A DNA stretch of 64,000 bases from Stomoxys calcitrans (taxonomy: Eukaryota; Arthropoda; Insecta; Diptera; Muscidae): the NCBI RefSeq assembly GCF_963082655.1, contig NC_081555.1, forward strand, positions 27,057,766 through 27,121,765, read 5' to 3'. The translations under genes and the position numbers were made by a program. This document shows positions 1 to 11,101 of the stretch, piece after piece. Each line of letters begins with the position of its first letter. The first letter of the stretch is position 1. The notes beneath the pieces are model-generated. The model had not been told where the DNA came from, searched no databases, and worked only from the letters and a program-made list of their open reading frames with translations.

Positions 1-905
1 CAGTTTAAGTGTGAGGCAACCACTGCGACTCTGAGATATAGGCGATGGGAGAATCATTAGAGAATAGAAGCAGGTCGTACCATCGCAGTATAATCGAGGC
101 GGTTCGATAGAAAACCTGGAAGGAACGGAAGAGGATTTGGAACGGATATCTAGTACGGCACTTGAGGTCGTGTGCGGGGCACAACTGCCAGCGGCAAAGT
201 CTTGGATTGACGGAACTCTGATATTGATATTTAAAAGTTCATGATACACGTTTGGATAACAGCTAGAAGAACGAGTGGCTGTAGGTGGTCTACATTGAGA
301 ACTCAGGGGCTGAGATCCATTTTTGACTACCTGACCAGAATACGGCGAGGTCGTCGAGTGTGCACATCTTTACGGATAGTAAACTGGCCATCAGGGCAGT
401 AACAACTGGAACGTAAGGTCACGAACAATCTTGTAATGTAAGAAGAAGATGAACACACTCTCTGAGGATGGCACGATCCACAATGTCTCGGTGCCAGGCC
501 AAAGAGGAATAAGGGGGAATAAAAGACCATATGATTTGGCAGTGGAGGCCAGAGGACTAGTCTTTCGGATCGAAGGAGTCCGAGTTTAGGGTGTGGGAGA
601 CGAAGGCGCATGTAACACTGTGGAACAGCAAAATGGTTGGTAGGAAGACGAAAATCCTATGGGGAGATAAGGATTATGAGAAAACGATGCTATAGTTGAA
701 AATAAGTAAAAAGGAGATCACCATGGCTCTCAGTATTATAACGGGACACACGAGCTCACTTTCTAGAAGAGGTGCGGAAAATAATAGTATGTGCAGGGAA
801 GATGGAGAAGATGATGAGACGTTGAAGCATTTTCTATGTCATTGCCCGACTTTTGCGGCTAACAGACAACTGCACAACTGGTATGTCTCCACATTCCAGA
901 CTTGC
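1..905 (+). mobile_element. LINE-A (RNase H non-LTR element) 3' portion, decayed
   Basis: Matches other window copies over the RNase H region and C-terminal part (GAGAACTCAGGGGCTGAGATC near 300, the GAGAAAACG and CATTTTCTATGTCATTGCCC blocks), with stops and frameshifts throughout. Window-edge truncated. Confidence 0.7.
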
Positions 906-1030
906 ACCATCTTAAGGGCGTGATTTCGCTTGTTTAGGACTTCCGCCATGCGTCTCGTCGCGAACTCGCCGCGTTCATCTTTGGTGAAGACCGTCGCCTT
1001 TGTGAGCTGGGGGATGTCGAACTTTCTCAC
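839..1030 (-). other. Unidentified coding-like fragment
   Basis: A minus frame reads TKDERGEFATRRMAEVLNKR near its middle, hydrophilic and gene-like, overlapping the end of LINE-A. I do not recognise the family. It may be a transposon-encoded fragment; no start context or splice signals support a host gene. Confidence 0.25.
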
Positions 1031-1384
1031 AAGGTCGGGTTGGAAATCGATTTAGATTTGAATATAGCTCCCATATATATGTTCGTCCGATTTTGAGAAA
1101 TATTGCAATCAAGTGCACATTTTTTAACCGATTCTCTCGAAATTTAGCAGGAAGGATTTTCTTATGACTCTTAGTATGGTAAATTTCATAGAAATTGGTC
1201 CAGATTTAGATATAGCTGTCGTATATGTATTTCACTCTATTTTCACTTCTAGACTTTATTATTTACCAATCTTGCTAAAATTTTGCACGACTACCACATT
1301 ATCTAAGAAGTTTGGTCGAAATTGGTTCACATTTTGATATAGTTCCCACTTTGTACTTATAGGGTAGGTGTAAGGTAGAGGTAG
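1020..1384 (+). repeat. DINE-like core repeats, degenerate
   Basis: Variants of the ATATAGCTCCCATAT and CCGATTTTG... motifs that form the ~180-bp internal units of the DINE-like elements at 21-24 kb. Confidence 0.5.
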
Positions 1385-1826
1385 TAGCCACTGTAGCGAA
1401 GAGGTTAGCATGTCCGCCTATGACGCTGAACTCTTGTGTTCGAATCCTGGCGAGATCATTAGTAAACATTTTCATCGGTGGTTTTCTCCTCCTAATGCAG
1501 GCAACATTTGTGAGGTACTATGCCATGTAAAACTTCTCTCCAAAGGGGTGTCGCTCTGCGCCACGCCGTTCGGACTCGGCAATAAAAAGGAGGCCCCTTA
1601 TCATAGGGCTTTAAAACTTGAATCGGACTGCACTCATTGATATGTGAGAAGAGGCATACTTCTCAAAAGATGTGGCGCTGCAGCACGCCGTTCGGACTTG
1701 GCTATAAAAAGGAGGTCCCTTATCATTGAGCTTAAAAAATTGAATCGGACTGCACTCATTGATATGTGGGAAGGGGCAGACTTCTCAATTTCTTAATGGA
1801 ATGTTCGTGGGCAAAATTTGCATTTT
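1385..1826 (+). mobile_element. tRNA-derived SINE with duplicated 3' half
   Basis: The head has a Pol III A box (TAGCGAAGAGG near 1393) and a B box like GTTCGAATCC near 1438. The body is the common GGTGGTTTTC...CATGTAAAACTTCTC sequence. The segment from GGTGTCGC to GATATGTGAGAAG is present twice (1545-1650 and about 1670-1772), so this copy is longer than the ~315-bp norm. Confidence 0.8.
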
Positions 1827-1849
1827 GTAGGGTATTATACAGTCGGCAC

Positions 1850-3800
1850 CGCTTGACTTTTGCCTTAACTTACTGGTTATTTATTAAGTTACTTTTCGTC
1901 AAACTTACCTATCCTTAAGTAAGAATCGAATAGTGCTCATTGATGTGGGAGATGTTGCTCAAATGGTATGTTAGCGAAAAATGTGCACTATGTCCTTCTT
2001 GACTACAACCGCAAGCGAAGTAACTGTTTCAATAATTCCCATCTTATTCTTATGATAACATGTTTTACTTTAGCTTTGCCGTTTTAAGGCTCTCCATAAA
2101 CATGTAAATTAGTTGCTGTACTTGATATGGCTTGTAAACTTCTTGCAAGTCCATTTAAATTTCCTGTACAGAGTGGAGTTCCTAAGACAACAGCCTTTGA
2201 GGTGAATCCTGAACACAATTACTCTAATATTACCCTACAACATTTTTTCTTCTTTCTTTTTGGTTTCGCCAAGTGATTCCTAAGAGTGCTATAAGATTAA
2301 CCACTCCTATAACGCTGTTGGTCTAACCATCTGTGTGTGATTTTTTTTTATTACCTTTTTCTCCACTGCTGCTTTAGCTGGCTGGGTGGCAATTGTGGGG
2401 GGGTAAATGTTGGTTGCTTGCCTTTGTTTGTTATCGTCGTCGTTGTCGCCGTCAAAGTGTTTCACTTTCACTTTCGTTGGTATTTCTAGGCTATAACTTT
2501 TTTTATGTGAAATTGAAGCCTGTTTTCATTGTAGGTAAGGAGGAAAGAAGACAATAGCACCAACAACAATACTTTTATGTACACTTTTATATGTACCTCA
2601 ATTGTGTTGTGTCTGCACTAGTTTTTATTTTATATTTTTTTTCTCCCTTCCTTACTTCTCTCTATAATTCATGCTTAGCACTTGCCTTTCCTTTTTGTTA
2701 TTCCACTTTTTGCAACTTTTTTTATGAATGTTGGTAACTTTGTTGTTGTTGTTTTCGTTGTTGGATTTGTTTTTATGACTATTTTAGTTTTGTGTTGAAA
2801 TATTTTCCAACCATTTGTGTATTGTGTACAACGTTGAAGGAGTAGGAATTTTACATATGTATGTGGGGATTTAGGTCACAATTTCAACAATTTTTTTGCA
2901 ACAGCAGCAACGAAAAAACAGCACCACACTCACTCACTAGCACACAACACCTCTGCAGACACTCTAACCAACAGCAGCCCATTTGAATGACACACAAAAA
3001 AATCAATGAAAGCTAATGACAGGTCATTAATGGCTAGGAGAAAGGCTTTTCTTGACAAATTCCATCACACTAATTGGAAATTATTGGCCCAATTTTCGAT
3101 AGCGGCCACTGAAGTTTATAGAAATTCTCTTTTTACAAGTTTTTTTCCTTTAGTTTTTCTCAAAGTTTTTATTTTGGTTTTCTAAGCAAAGTCTCATTGA
3201 TGTTCTTTTTTTACATCAAGTAATTTTTTTCCTTCTTCACATTTTTTTCCATAGAGTAAAATTAGTTTTTTTCTGATTGTTACACCGAAAGTTTTGAACA
3301 GAGCGAGTTTTAAGCACAAACTAAAGTGAAAATCTAAAATGAGAAACTCTATATAATCGTATGTTGGGCTCTGTTAAATGCACACACACACACAGAAATA
3401 CCTTGCCATACAAAAAAGACAAAGATTGGTAAACAGAGAGCGAGAGACTTTTAGAACGAATGCCATTTAGAGCGCCAGCCTTTTTATATGGTGTTTAACA
3501 AAAGGCAAACAGCTACATTCATAAAAAGAGGAAGAGAGAGAGAGAAATTCAAAGTGAGTATGCATTTTTATCCAAATCAAAGCATAATTGACTTAACTCT
3601 TCTGTACACGCAGGCGTATGAGCAATACAAATCTAAAATACTCACACATATTTGTAGTTGTACTAAACCGCTGTTTAACAGAGTTGCCACAATAGTTAAA
3701 TGTTTAGGGACATTTTTTAAAAAGTAAATGAAAAATTAAAACTGTGATATGAGAAGTCCTTAGAATAGATTGACAAAATGCATAGCGTAACGTGTACTTT
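1850..3800. other. No gene seen: AT-rich unique DNA
   Basis: Long T runs, a short CA run near 3380 and a GA run near 3530. The 79-codon frame at 3488-3727 has no recognisable features and is not counted. Confidence 0.6.
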
Positions 3801-4068
3801 GCAAGTTTGCCCATGAACAGGGGCAAACCTTCTCACTTATAAATTAGTGCTGTCCGCTTCAAGTTGAAGCTCAATGATAAGGTATCACCTTTTTATAGTC
3901 GAGCCCGAACGGTGTGCCGGAGTGCGATATATCTTTGGAGTGAAGTTTTTACATGGCATAGTACCTCACAAATGTCGCCAGTGTTAGGAGGGGATAACCA
4001 CCACTGAAGTATTCGCCAGGAATCGAACCCAGGTGTCATAGGCGAACATGCTATCCTCTGCGATAGTA
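3801..4068 (-). mobile_element. tRNA-derived SINE
   Basis: Reverse orientation copy; B box GGTTCGATTCC (minus) near 4020, tail motif GCCCATGAAC at 3808. The extreme head is degraded. Confidence 0.75.
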
Positions 4069-4194
4069 TTTGCCTGAAAGAAGCCAAGGGTGATGTTTAT
4101 AGCCAAGCACGGCTAGGTGGAGACAACCTCGCGCATGGTTCAGCATTAAAATAGAAGAATCCTTCAACGCCAAGATGTACACTTGGAGGGTATA

Positions 4195-4420
4195 CATTGA
4201 CATCGAGAGGTTTGGCGGTGAAAGCCGGAGAACTACCGTCAATAAACTTAGTTAACCCGAAGCCTTTCGGGTCGACGCTGTCCGAGTTAAGGGCGTGGGC
4301 GACGAATGCTCATGCAACCCTGGGGAACAGTCTTAAACGATACCGTCGGTAGGATGGCCAAAATCCTATGGGGGGATCCAGATCGTGAGAAGACGAGGTG
4401 AGGCATTTGGTAAACGAACG
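4195..4420 (+). mobile_element. LINE-A RNase H-to-C-terminus fragment (+)
   Basis: Contains the AACCCGAAGCCTTTCGGGTC segment and the GGATCCAGATCGTGAGAAGACGAG block, both also present inverted at 4.7-4.85 kb. Confidence 0.7.
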
Positions 4421-4439
4421 GGTTATCGAACATATGTTG

Positions 4440-5730
4440 AATTCTGATGGGGGTCCAGCTGCGAGTCTAGAGGGGACATCTTAACGCTGCGCTTTGCGTC
4501 TGCGAAACATATTGATACCATCAAAGTGCCGGTGTCCAAAAGCCGGGTAATGACATAGGAAATGTTCTAACGCCTCAACATCTTCTCGACATACTCTACA
4601 CATGCTATCACTTGCCGCGCCGATTTTGCATAAGTGAGCTCGTAGTCCTATGTGTCGCGGTGTGATACCAAAAGCTATACTGAACTCCTTCTTACATCCT
4701 TTCAATAATAGACTCGTCTTCTCATGATCCAGATCATCCCATAGGGTTTTTGTCGTCCTATCGACCGTTTCACTGTTCCACAGTGTTACATGCGTTTGTC
4801 GCCCTTAACTCGGACTGCGTCAACCCGAAAGGCTTAAACAAGTTTATTGACAGAAGTCCTCTGGCCTTCACCGCCAAATCGTCTGTCCTTTCATTCCCCC
4901 TTACTCCGTTATGGCCCAAACGATCTGAATTTTGCCATCCTCAGAGAAGGCGTTAATCTCCTTCTTACACTGCAAGACTGTTCGTGACCTTACCGCCCTG
5001 GTTGTTATTGTCCTTGTGGCAATTTTACTGTCGGTAAAGATGTTCATACTTGACGTCCTCGCGTTAGCAACACACCACCTCACGCATTCCGTGATCGCCC
5101 GGATCTCCGCCTGCAGGACCGTATTATGATCAGGCATTCTAAAACAGATCTCAGTCCCTGGGTTCTCAATGTAGACCCCAAGGGCCACTCTGTCCTCTAG
5201 CTTTGATCCATCTAACATGATCTTCCAGATGACAATACTAGGTTTCTGTCAATCCAAGACTGTGCCGCTGGCATCAGTGTCTCTCACTCGACCTCAAGAT
5301 TCATCTCTGGTATCCAATCGGAAACCTCTTCCCTTCCTGCCAGGTTTCCTATCGTCCCCTCGACTCTACCGCGATGGTATGAGCTGATTCTCCTTTCGCC
5401 TTAAAACTCATGGCCGCAATGGCTGCCTCACACTTAATCTGTATGTCAATGGGTCGGATATCTAGAATAGTCTCCAGTATCCTAGTGGGCGTGGTCTTCA
5501 TCGCTCCGTCTATGCAAAGACAACATGTTCCCTGAACCTATCCTTATCTTGCACCTTTCTCTCCATAGCAGTCCACCAAACTACTGAGGCGTAGTTAGTA
5601 TTGGTCTAATCTCGCTGCTGTAGAGCCAGTGGACTATCCTCGGATTCAGGCCCCTTTTCGTCTACATAGTGCCCAACATCTGTGAGCCTTCTTAGTACTT
5701 CCCACTGCAGTATCACCGGATATATTCCAT
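4440..5730 (-). mobile_element. LINE-A copy, RT C-terminus plus RNase H domain
   Basis: On the minus strand 4901-5218 reads DGSKLED (first acidic residue), AEIRAITECV (Glu) and FTDSKIA (second Asp), the order of RNase H active-site residues. Downstream (4481-4705) is a C-terminal Cys/His cluster (SMCRVCREDVEALEHFLCHC). Towards 5.7 kb are decayed reverse transcriptase thumb sequences. RNase H plus the terminal CCHC-like motif points to an I/LOA-type non-LTR clade. Multiple disruptions, inactive. Confidence 0.75.
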
Positions 5731-6460
5731 CAGGTCATGATGACTTAAACCATTAAAAGCTCTTCAAGACAAAAATATCCGTGATGACGATAAACTTTAT
5801 ACTTTCTTATTTCCTGTCTCTGTACGGGACAGTCCAGTATGTCCCCTATGTCACTGTGTTTGTCAACAGCTCAAAATGTCTCCCTTGGATTTACCGGCTC
5901 CCATTATGTAGTCTACTTTAAAGTACTCTCAAAGGTATCTTGTTTGCGGTAGGAAGACTATTCCTCTGTAATTGGCTCATACTGTCTTGTCTTCTTTCTT
6001 GTGCTCCCTACATAGAGTGCTGAGGTTTCAATCATCGGGTATGTCTTTCGCCATCCAGTTTACGTTATGTTGTCGACTTCAAATGCTAACCACTCACACA
6101 GTACGCTCAAAGGTATCTTGTTTGGGGTAGAAAGACTATTCATCTGTAGTTTGCTCATACTTTCTTGTGTACCCAACGTAGAGTGCTGAGGTTTCAATCA
6201 TCAGGTATGTCCTTCACCATCCAGATTACGCAAACGAGCTTATGTATACGCCTCATCGGCGTATCGCCTCCAATCTTAAAAATCTGAAAAAGCTTTTATG
6301 GCAGCCCATTGGCTCTTGCTGCCTTGTTGTTCTTCAGCCAACTAACATCGTCAACTCATTTTGACTAGGCGGCATAAATTTTTTACCAATTGTAGGGATT
6401 GTTTAAGTCGGTAACCTCGCCGAAGCTACTTTCGATTGCCAACAGCTGAGAAAAATGCTA
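5730..6460 (-). mobile_element. LINE-B reverse transcriptase fragments with internal tandem duplication
   Basis: A ~180-bp unit (TAGAGTGCTGAGGTTTCAATC and flanks) occurs at about 5940-6060 and 6120-6240. The following GCCTCATCGGCGTATCGCCTCC matches LINE-B at 12.65 kb. Confidence 0.6.
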
Positions 6461-7679
6461 GATTTGTCTTTTTTATTCGATGTTCTTTGCCTTTGCAGGA
6501 GGATGTACCTCTGCTAAAGCCGTTGGTCTGATGTTTTATTCTTTGGTACATTTTTTTCAATTGTTGAACAGTGTAACTTCTGCACCAAATTCACTCTAAC
6601 TAACATTCGAGTTTCAGTACTCTCAATTCTCAGTATTACAACTCTCAACAGCTAACCACTATTTTCATTCTCTGTTGTTGGCCTGTTAGAATGGTTTAGG
6701 TGTTCATTTAGTTTGCTTGCCTTATTTCCATACACCAGTCCACGTGTTTTAAATTGTCCTCTTTCACTTTTTAACCTATTTCTATTTTCTCTCGTCTATC
6801 CCCGTTTTCTCTCCCACTTTCATTTTCTGTGCAAGCAAGCTGCCAAGCTGCTTCACCCTGTTTGAGGTCTATTGTGTTGTAGTCGTCTAATCGTTAAACT
6901 CACCCTGTTGTTTATACTAATCACGCTATTGAGTGGTATGAGTAGTATTCCTCCTGTCTGTGGCACTGAGCAAGCACAAACACACGTGCATGTAGCTTTT
7001 ATACGCTAGCAACACAAATGAAATTTCACAGCATCATTGAATTCAAAAACAATCTACCAAGAAAAAAACGCAAAACCAACATCAACACAATGAGAGACCG
7101 GGTCGGGGTTGGCATTAGTAGTAGTGGTGATGATGGTGATGGTGATGATGCGGCCTGTGTGGTTTTTGAAAAAGAACTTGAATTAAATTTTGCTGGCATG
7201 AGCTTTTTTCTTTGCTTTTGTTGAAATTCTACAGCCCTAACAATAGCTCATTTGTTACATTAGGTTGCAAAATGGATTTTTTTATTAGGAACTCACGAAG
7301 TTAATTGCATGCTTTTTTTATTGGTTGATGTTTCGTACATTCAATGTGAGTAGGGCAAGTGAATCTCGTCTTTAACTACAATGACTATCTCAATTAACAA
7401 TAATAATAAAAAAATTTTTAAGAAGTTCACAAAAATACTCAAGAAAAAACAAAAAATTAGAAAAAAGGTCTGACTAATATTGACGACCCCGAAAACTATT
7501 TAAGGCCTATAAGTATCGAGCCTGTACCTGGAATTTACAACCTCAATGGTGAGAAGTTGCAGTATATGCCCTAGAGAATGAAAGAAAAAAGTAAAAGACC
7601 GACATTACCTCCTTACAGGAAGTGCGATGAACTGAGAGAGGCGTCACAACAACACCAAAAGGTAACACATTGTATTATA
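6460..7679. other. No gene seen
   Basis: Unique AT-rich DNA with a short GAT/GGT repeat near 7125-7152. No homology recognised. Confidence 0.55.
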
Positions 7680-7915
7680 TTGGGTTGCCCAAAAAGTAAT
7701 TGCGGATTTTTTAAAAGAAAGTAAATGCATTTTTATAAAACTTAGAATGAACTTTAATCAAATATACTTTTTTTACACTTTTTTTCTAAATCAAGCTAAA
7801 AGCAACAGCTGATAACTGACAGAAGAAATAATGCAATTACAGAGTCACAAGCTGTGAAAAAATTTGTCAACGCCGACTATATGAAAAATCCGCAATTACT
7901 TTTTGGGCAACCCAA
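7680..7915. mobile_element. 236-bp MITE derived from the mariner element
   Basis: Perfect terminal inverted repeats of about 32 bp begin TTGGGTTGCCCAAAAAG, flanked by TA duplications (7678-7679 and 7916-7917). The left part includes the reverse complement of the 3' coding end of the mariner at 27 kb (the YIFD-stop codons). The right part matches the mariner 5' end (ATATAGTCGGCGTTGAC). It is an internal-deletion derivative mobilised in trans. Confidence 0.9.
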
Positions 7916-8121
7916 TAGCTGATAACATACGAGACATTATTGCGGCTATAAATTTGTGGTTATTCGGAGATCGAAATACCTTATCCCCAGATTCACTCCA
8001 GTAAATGAACACAGCCCAGCACATAACATTAAAATCGTGCTAGAAAATTTAGTATCTACGAGGCAACATCCGATAACACTGGTCAACAAAATGAAATAAA
8101 ACTTGGCTGTTTCTTCTAATT

Positions 8122-8530
8122 TGTATACCCTCCACCATAGGATTGGGGTATACTAATTTCGTTACTCTGTTTGTAACACCTCGAATTATTCGCCTAAAAC
8201 CCCATAAAAAATATATATTCCTTATATTTTTGACATTTCCAATCGATATAGTCATGTTCGTCCGTCTGTCCCTCCATCTGCCCGTCCGTCTGTACGTCGA
8301 AAGCACCCTAACTTTCGAAGTAGTAAAGCTAGGCGCTTGAAATTTTGCACAAATACTTCCTATAAATGAAAGTCAGTTGGGATTGTGAATGGGCCATATC
8401 GGTCTATGTTTTGATATAGCTGCCATATAAATCGATCTTGGGTCTTGACTTCTTGAGCCACTAGAGGGAGCACTTCCTTTCCGATTTGACTGATAGGTCC
8501 ATAACTTGACATAGCTGATTTGACTTGTGG
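8122..8530 (+). mobile_element. DINE-1/mini-me-like element, left part
   Basis: Begins with TATACCCTCCACCATAGG...GGGGTATAC, a small hairpin, then a GTCY microsatellite (8250-8300), AACTTTCGAAG and one or two core units. No right end. Confidence 0.65.
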
Positions 8531-9120
8531 TTACTTGGGGATGTTGGGAAACAAGTAACTGTTCTGATTGGTTTTGACTCGGCAAAATTCAGGTTTATCT
8601 TGGTCTTCATTCATCTCAAATGTGGACACAAACCTCCTCGCGGTGTCACCTGGTTAGCTAACCTTTAAAATTAGTGAATTAATCGTTAAAATTAGTGAGC
8701 TCAAATGTGCCACGAGTCCTCCTGTAGAACAATAGAAGATGTGTTGGGGCGTCGGGTTAAAAGCCCATCACGCGGAAAACCTGAAGAAATTACTTTGAAA
8801 AAACGAAGAAGAAAAAAAACCGATCCCCCTATGTTGACGGCCCCCGCAAACGTTTTAAGGGCCATGCTTTGCGTATATGCACCTGAAATGTGCGCACTCT
8901 TTTTAGAGAGTGTGCAATATAAGCACTGGCCGATGTATGGAGAAGTACAATATAAGGTAGACATTACTGTCATATAGAAAGTGCGATGGCTCGGGAAGGG
9001 CAAAACCGAGTGGTAACGACCTACAATATAGCTGCCATGAGACGAAACGTGAATTCGGCTGTGGATTTGTGGTTTGTTTGAATACTGAAACACCTTGTCT
9101 ACAGGTATACTCCGGTGGAT
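8530..9120. other. No feature recognised
   Basis: No repeat or coding similarity recognised; overlapping small frames on both strands are not convincing. Confidence 0.4.
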
Positions 9121-9245
9121 AAGTTAGGTTAGGTTTAAGTGACAGTCTGTCGTCAGACAGAATTAGACGTTTTCTTCCATTATAATACCCCGGTGTATGA
9201 GAGGCTAGCCACAAACCGCATAAGGCCAAATTCTTCACCATCCTT
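9120..9245 (-). mobile_element. LINE-C 3' end fragment
   Basis: GGTTAGGTTTAAGTGACAG followed by GTCGTCAGAC matches the 3' end at 63.18 kb. Confidence 0.45.
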
Positions 9246-9249
9246 ATTT

Positions 9250-9625
9250 AGACCCATGCCCTGACGGAAGACAGGGACGAACAGACTTAAGACATTTTCT
9301 ACGAACGCCTAGAATGAGAATACGATCGAATTCCAACCCTTGATATTAAAATGAGAATATGATCGATGTCCAACCCTTGATATTAAAATCGTTCTGGACG
9401 ATTTTAATGCGAAAATACGGAAGGAAAATATCTTTGGCCCAGCAGTCGGAAAATTTAACCTACACGAAGAAACTTCCGACAGTGGATTGAGGCTAATAGG
9501 TTTCGCCGCTGCAAAAAAAAAACATGGTAGTTAGCAGCACCAGATTCCAACATCGAAGGATTCACACGAGAAACCAAAAAGATTATGTTGTGATCGATGG
9601 AAGGCATTCAACCAGCATTTTAGAT
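9250..9625 (+). mobile_element. LINE-B endonuclease (APE-type) fragment
   Basis: Translations show DDFNAKIG, a LRLIGFAAAKNM segment and DYVVIDGRH, the late motifs of non-LTR apurinic-like endonucleases. A ~40-bp tandem duplication (AACCCTTGATATTAAAAT) disrupts the start. Confidence 0.7.
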
Positions 9626-9706
9626 GTACGATCGACCCGAAGGGCGAACATTGCTTTGTTTGCCTAAAAAGGGATGCCAGGCAAAGAATTCGACAAATGT
9701 GAACCA

Positions 9707-9765
9707 TAGTGGAGGGTATATAAGATTCGGACCAGCTGAACTTAGCACGCTTTTTCTAGATTCTT
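9707..9765 (+). mobile_element. DINE-like right-end fragment
   Basis: GGAGGGTATATAAGATTCGG then a variant of the CGGCCGAACTTAGCACGC terminal hairpin. Confidence 0.5.
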
Positions 9766-9889
9766 TTTTTGAGATAGACACACGAATTGGCTCGTTTTTC
9801 CAATTCCGGAAATAAGAAATAGCAAAGGAGATATTCAGTGCTTGATTTAAGTAGTTTTTGTTATATTTGTTGTGAATACATATTTGAAA

Positions 9890-10420
9890 AAAAAACAAAT
9901 AAAAGCGTGCTAAGTATGATTCCGAAACTTGGGAACACACCACCAAGGTTTCTGCTAAAAATTTATACAAAATAAATTTAATTGAAGGGCATAATTTTAT
10001 TCTACATACCAAACTTTTGTCAAACCAGCAAAAATTTAAACTTCTAGGAACCGATCAAGGATGATCGACCAGTTTATATGGGAGCTAATCAGGTAATGGA
10101 CCGATTCAAACCCTACTTGACACAGTCGTTGGAAGTTATAACGGAACACCACATGCAAAATTTCAGCCAAATCGGACAAAATTTACAGTTTGTAAGGGTT
10201 CAAGAAGTCAAATCGAGAGATCGGTTTATATGAGAGCTATATTAGGTTTTAGACCGATTCGAACCCTACTTGGCACAGTTCTTAGATGTCAAATGTCAAA
10301 TCGGGAGATCGGTTTATATGGGAGCTTTATCTAAATCTGAACCGATATGGCCCATTTGCAATCCCCAATGACCTACATCAGTGTTAAGTATCTGTGCAAA
10401 ATTTTAAGAGGTGCCATGAA
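9890..10420 (-). mobile_element. DINE-like element, right end plus core repeats
   Basis: Minus-oriented terminal AAACAAATAAAAGCGTGCTAAG at 9893, then AATCGGACAAAATTTACAG and GATCGGTTTATATGGGAGC units in inverse order. The left end is absent. Confidence 0.6.
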
Positions 10421-10429
10421 GTTCTTAAA

Positions 10430-10700
10430 ACCAATGATTTGGTGATAACTTCTTACAGAGCACCAATCATTTCAAATAATTGCTTTGTTAAATTTGCTGG
10501 ACATGGGTGCGTATAAATACTTTTCGATAATTACGTTGACCTTATTAATACGTCATACGCCACCTTGGTCATTCATTTCCCATAAAAAACAAGTGAGGAA
10601 AGACAAAAGTCAGGCCTACTATTAAGCAAATGTAAAAACATGCTCAATTTTATAAAGATCGCAACATCATTGTGGCTACTATAGTCTTAAGAGGGCATAT
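10430..10700. other. No feature recognised
   Basis: AT-rich sequence between a DINE-like copy and LINE-B debris. Confidence 0.35.
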
Positions 10701-11101
10701 CTAAACCTTATTTACACCTAAGCCGGGAAAGGCCTGCAGCCTTACGTCCTTTTTCTACAAAACATAGAGCCTGTTGTGAGTAACATGATACAGAGTAAGA
10801 CATCCAGAGAACTTCTCAAATACACACAGCATGCCTTTATCAGGCAACCTTAGCGTCTCCTGTCTCCTTGTCTAAAACCTTGTTTGGTATTGAATGGTTC
10901 GGGGAAATTCTTTTCTATTCTTACTGAGGAACGTGTATCAGCAAATGCCATCTGCAGAGTCTTTTTAACTTGCAGGGATAGCAATCTCAGACATAACTTG
11001 AAATACCATTGAATGTATAGGGCTGTAGAAAGCGGCTTTGTAGTCAACGAAAAGTATGAAAACAAAAGTCGCTGGCTCGTTTTTGACCACAAAGAGTACA
11101 A
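10700..11101 (-). mobile_element. LINE-B reverse transcriptase, part downstream of a 1.3-kb insertion
   Basis: The minus strand reads FVDYKAAF-like then ADTRSSVRIEKN and FNTKQGFRQGD, the RT palm region. It continues the reading that breaks off near 12.4 kb. Confidence 0.7.

Noticed and set aside
3488..3727. 79-codon plus frame
   Set aside because: Low complexity, no domain, no splice or promoter support in an AT-rich stretch.
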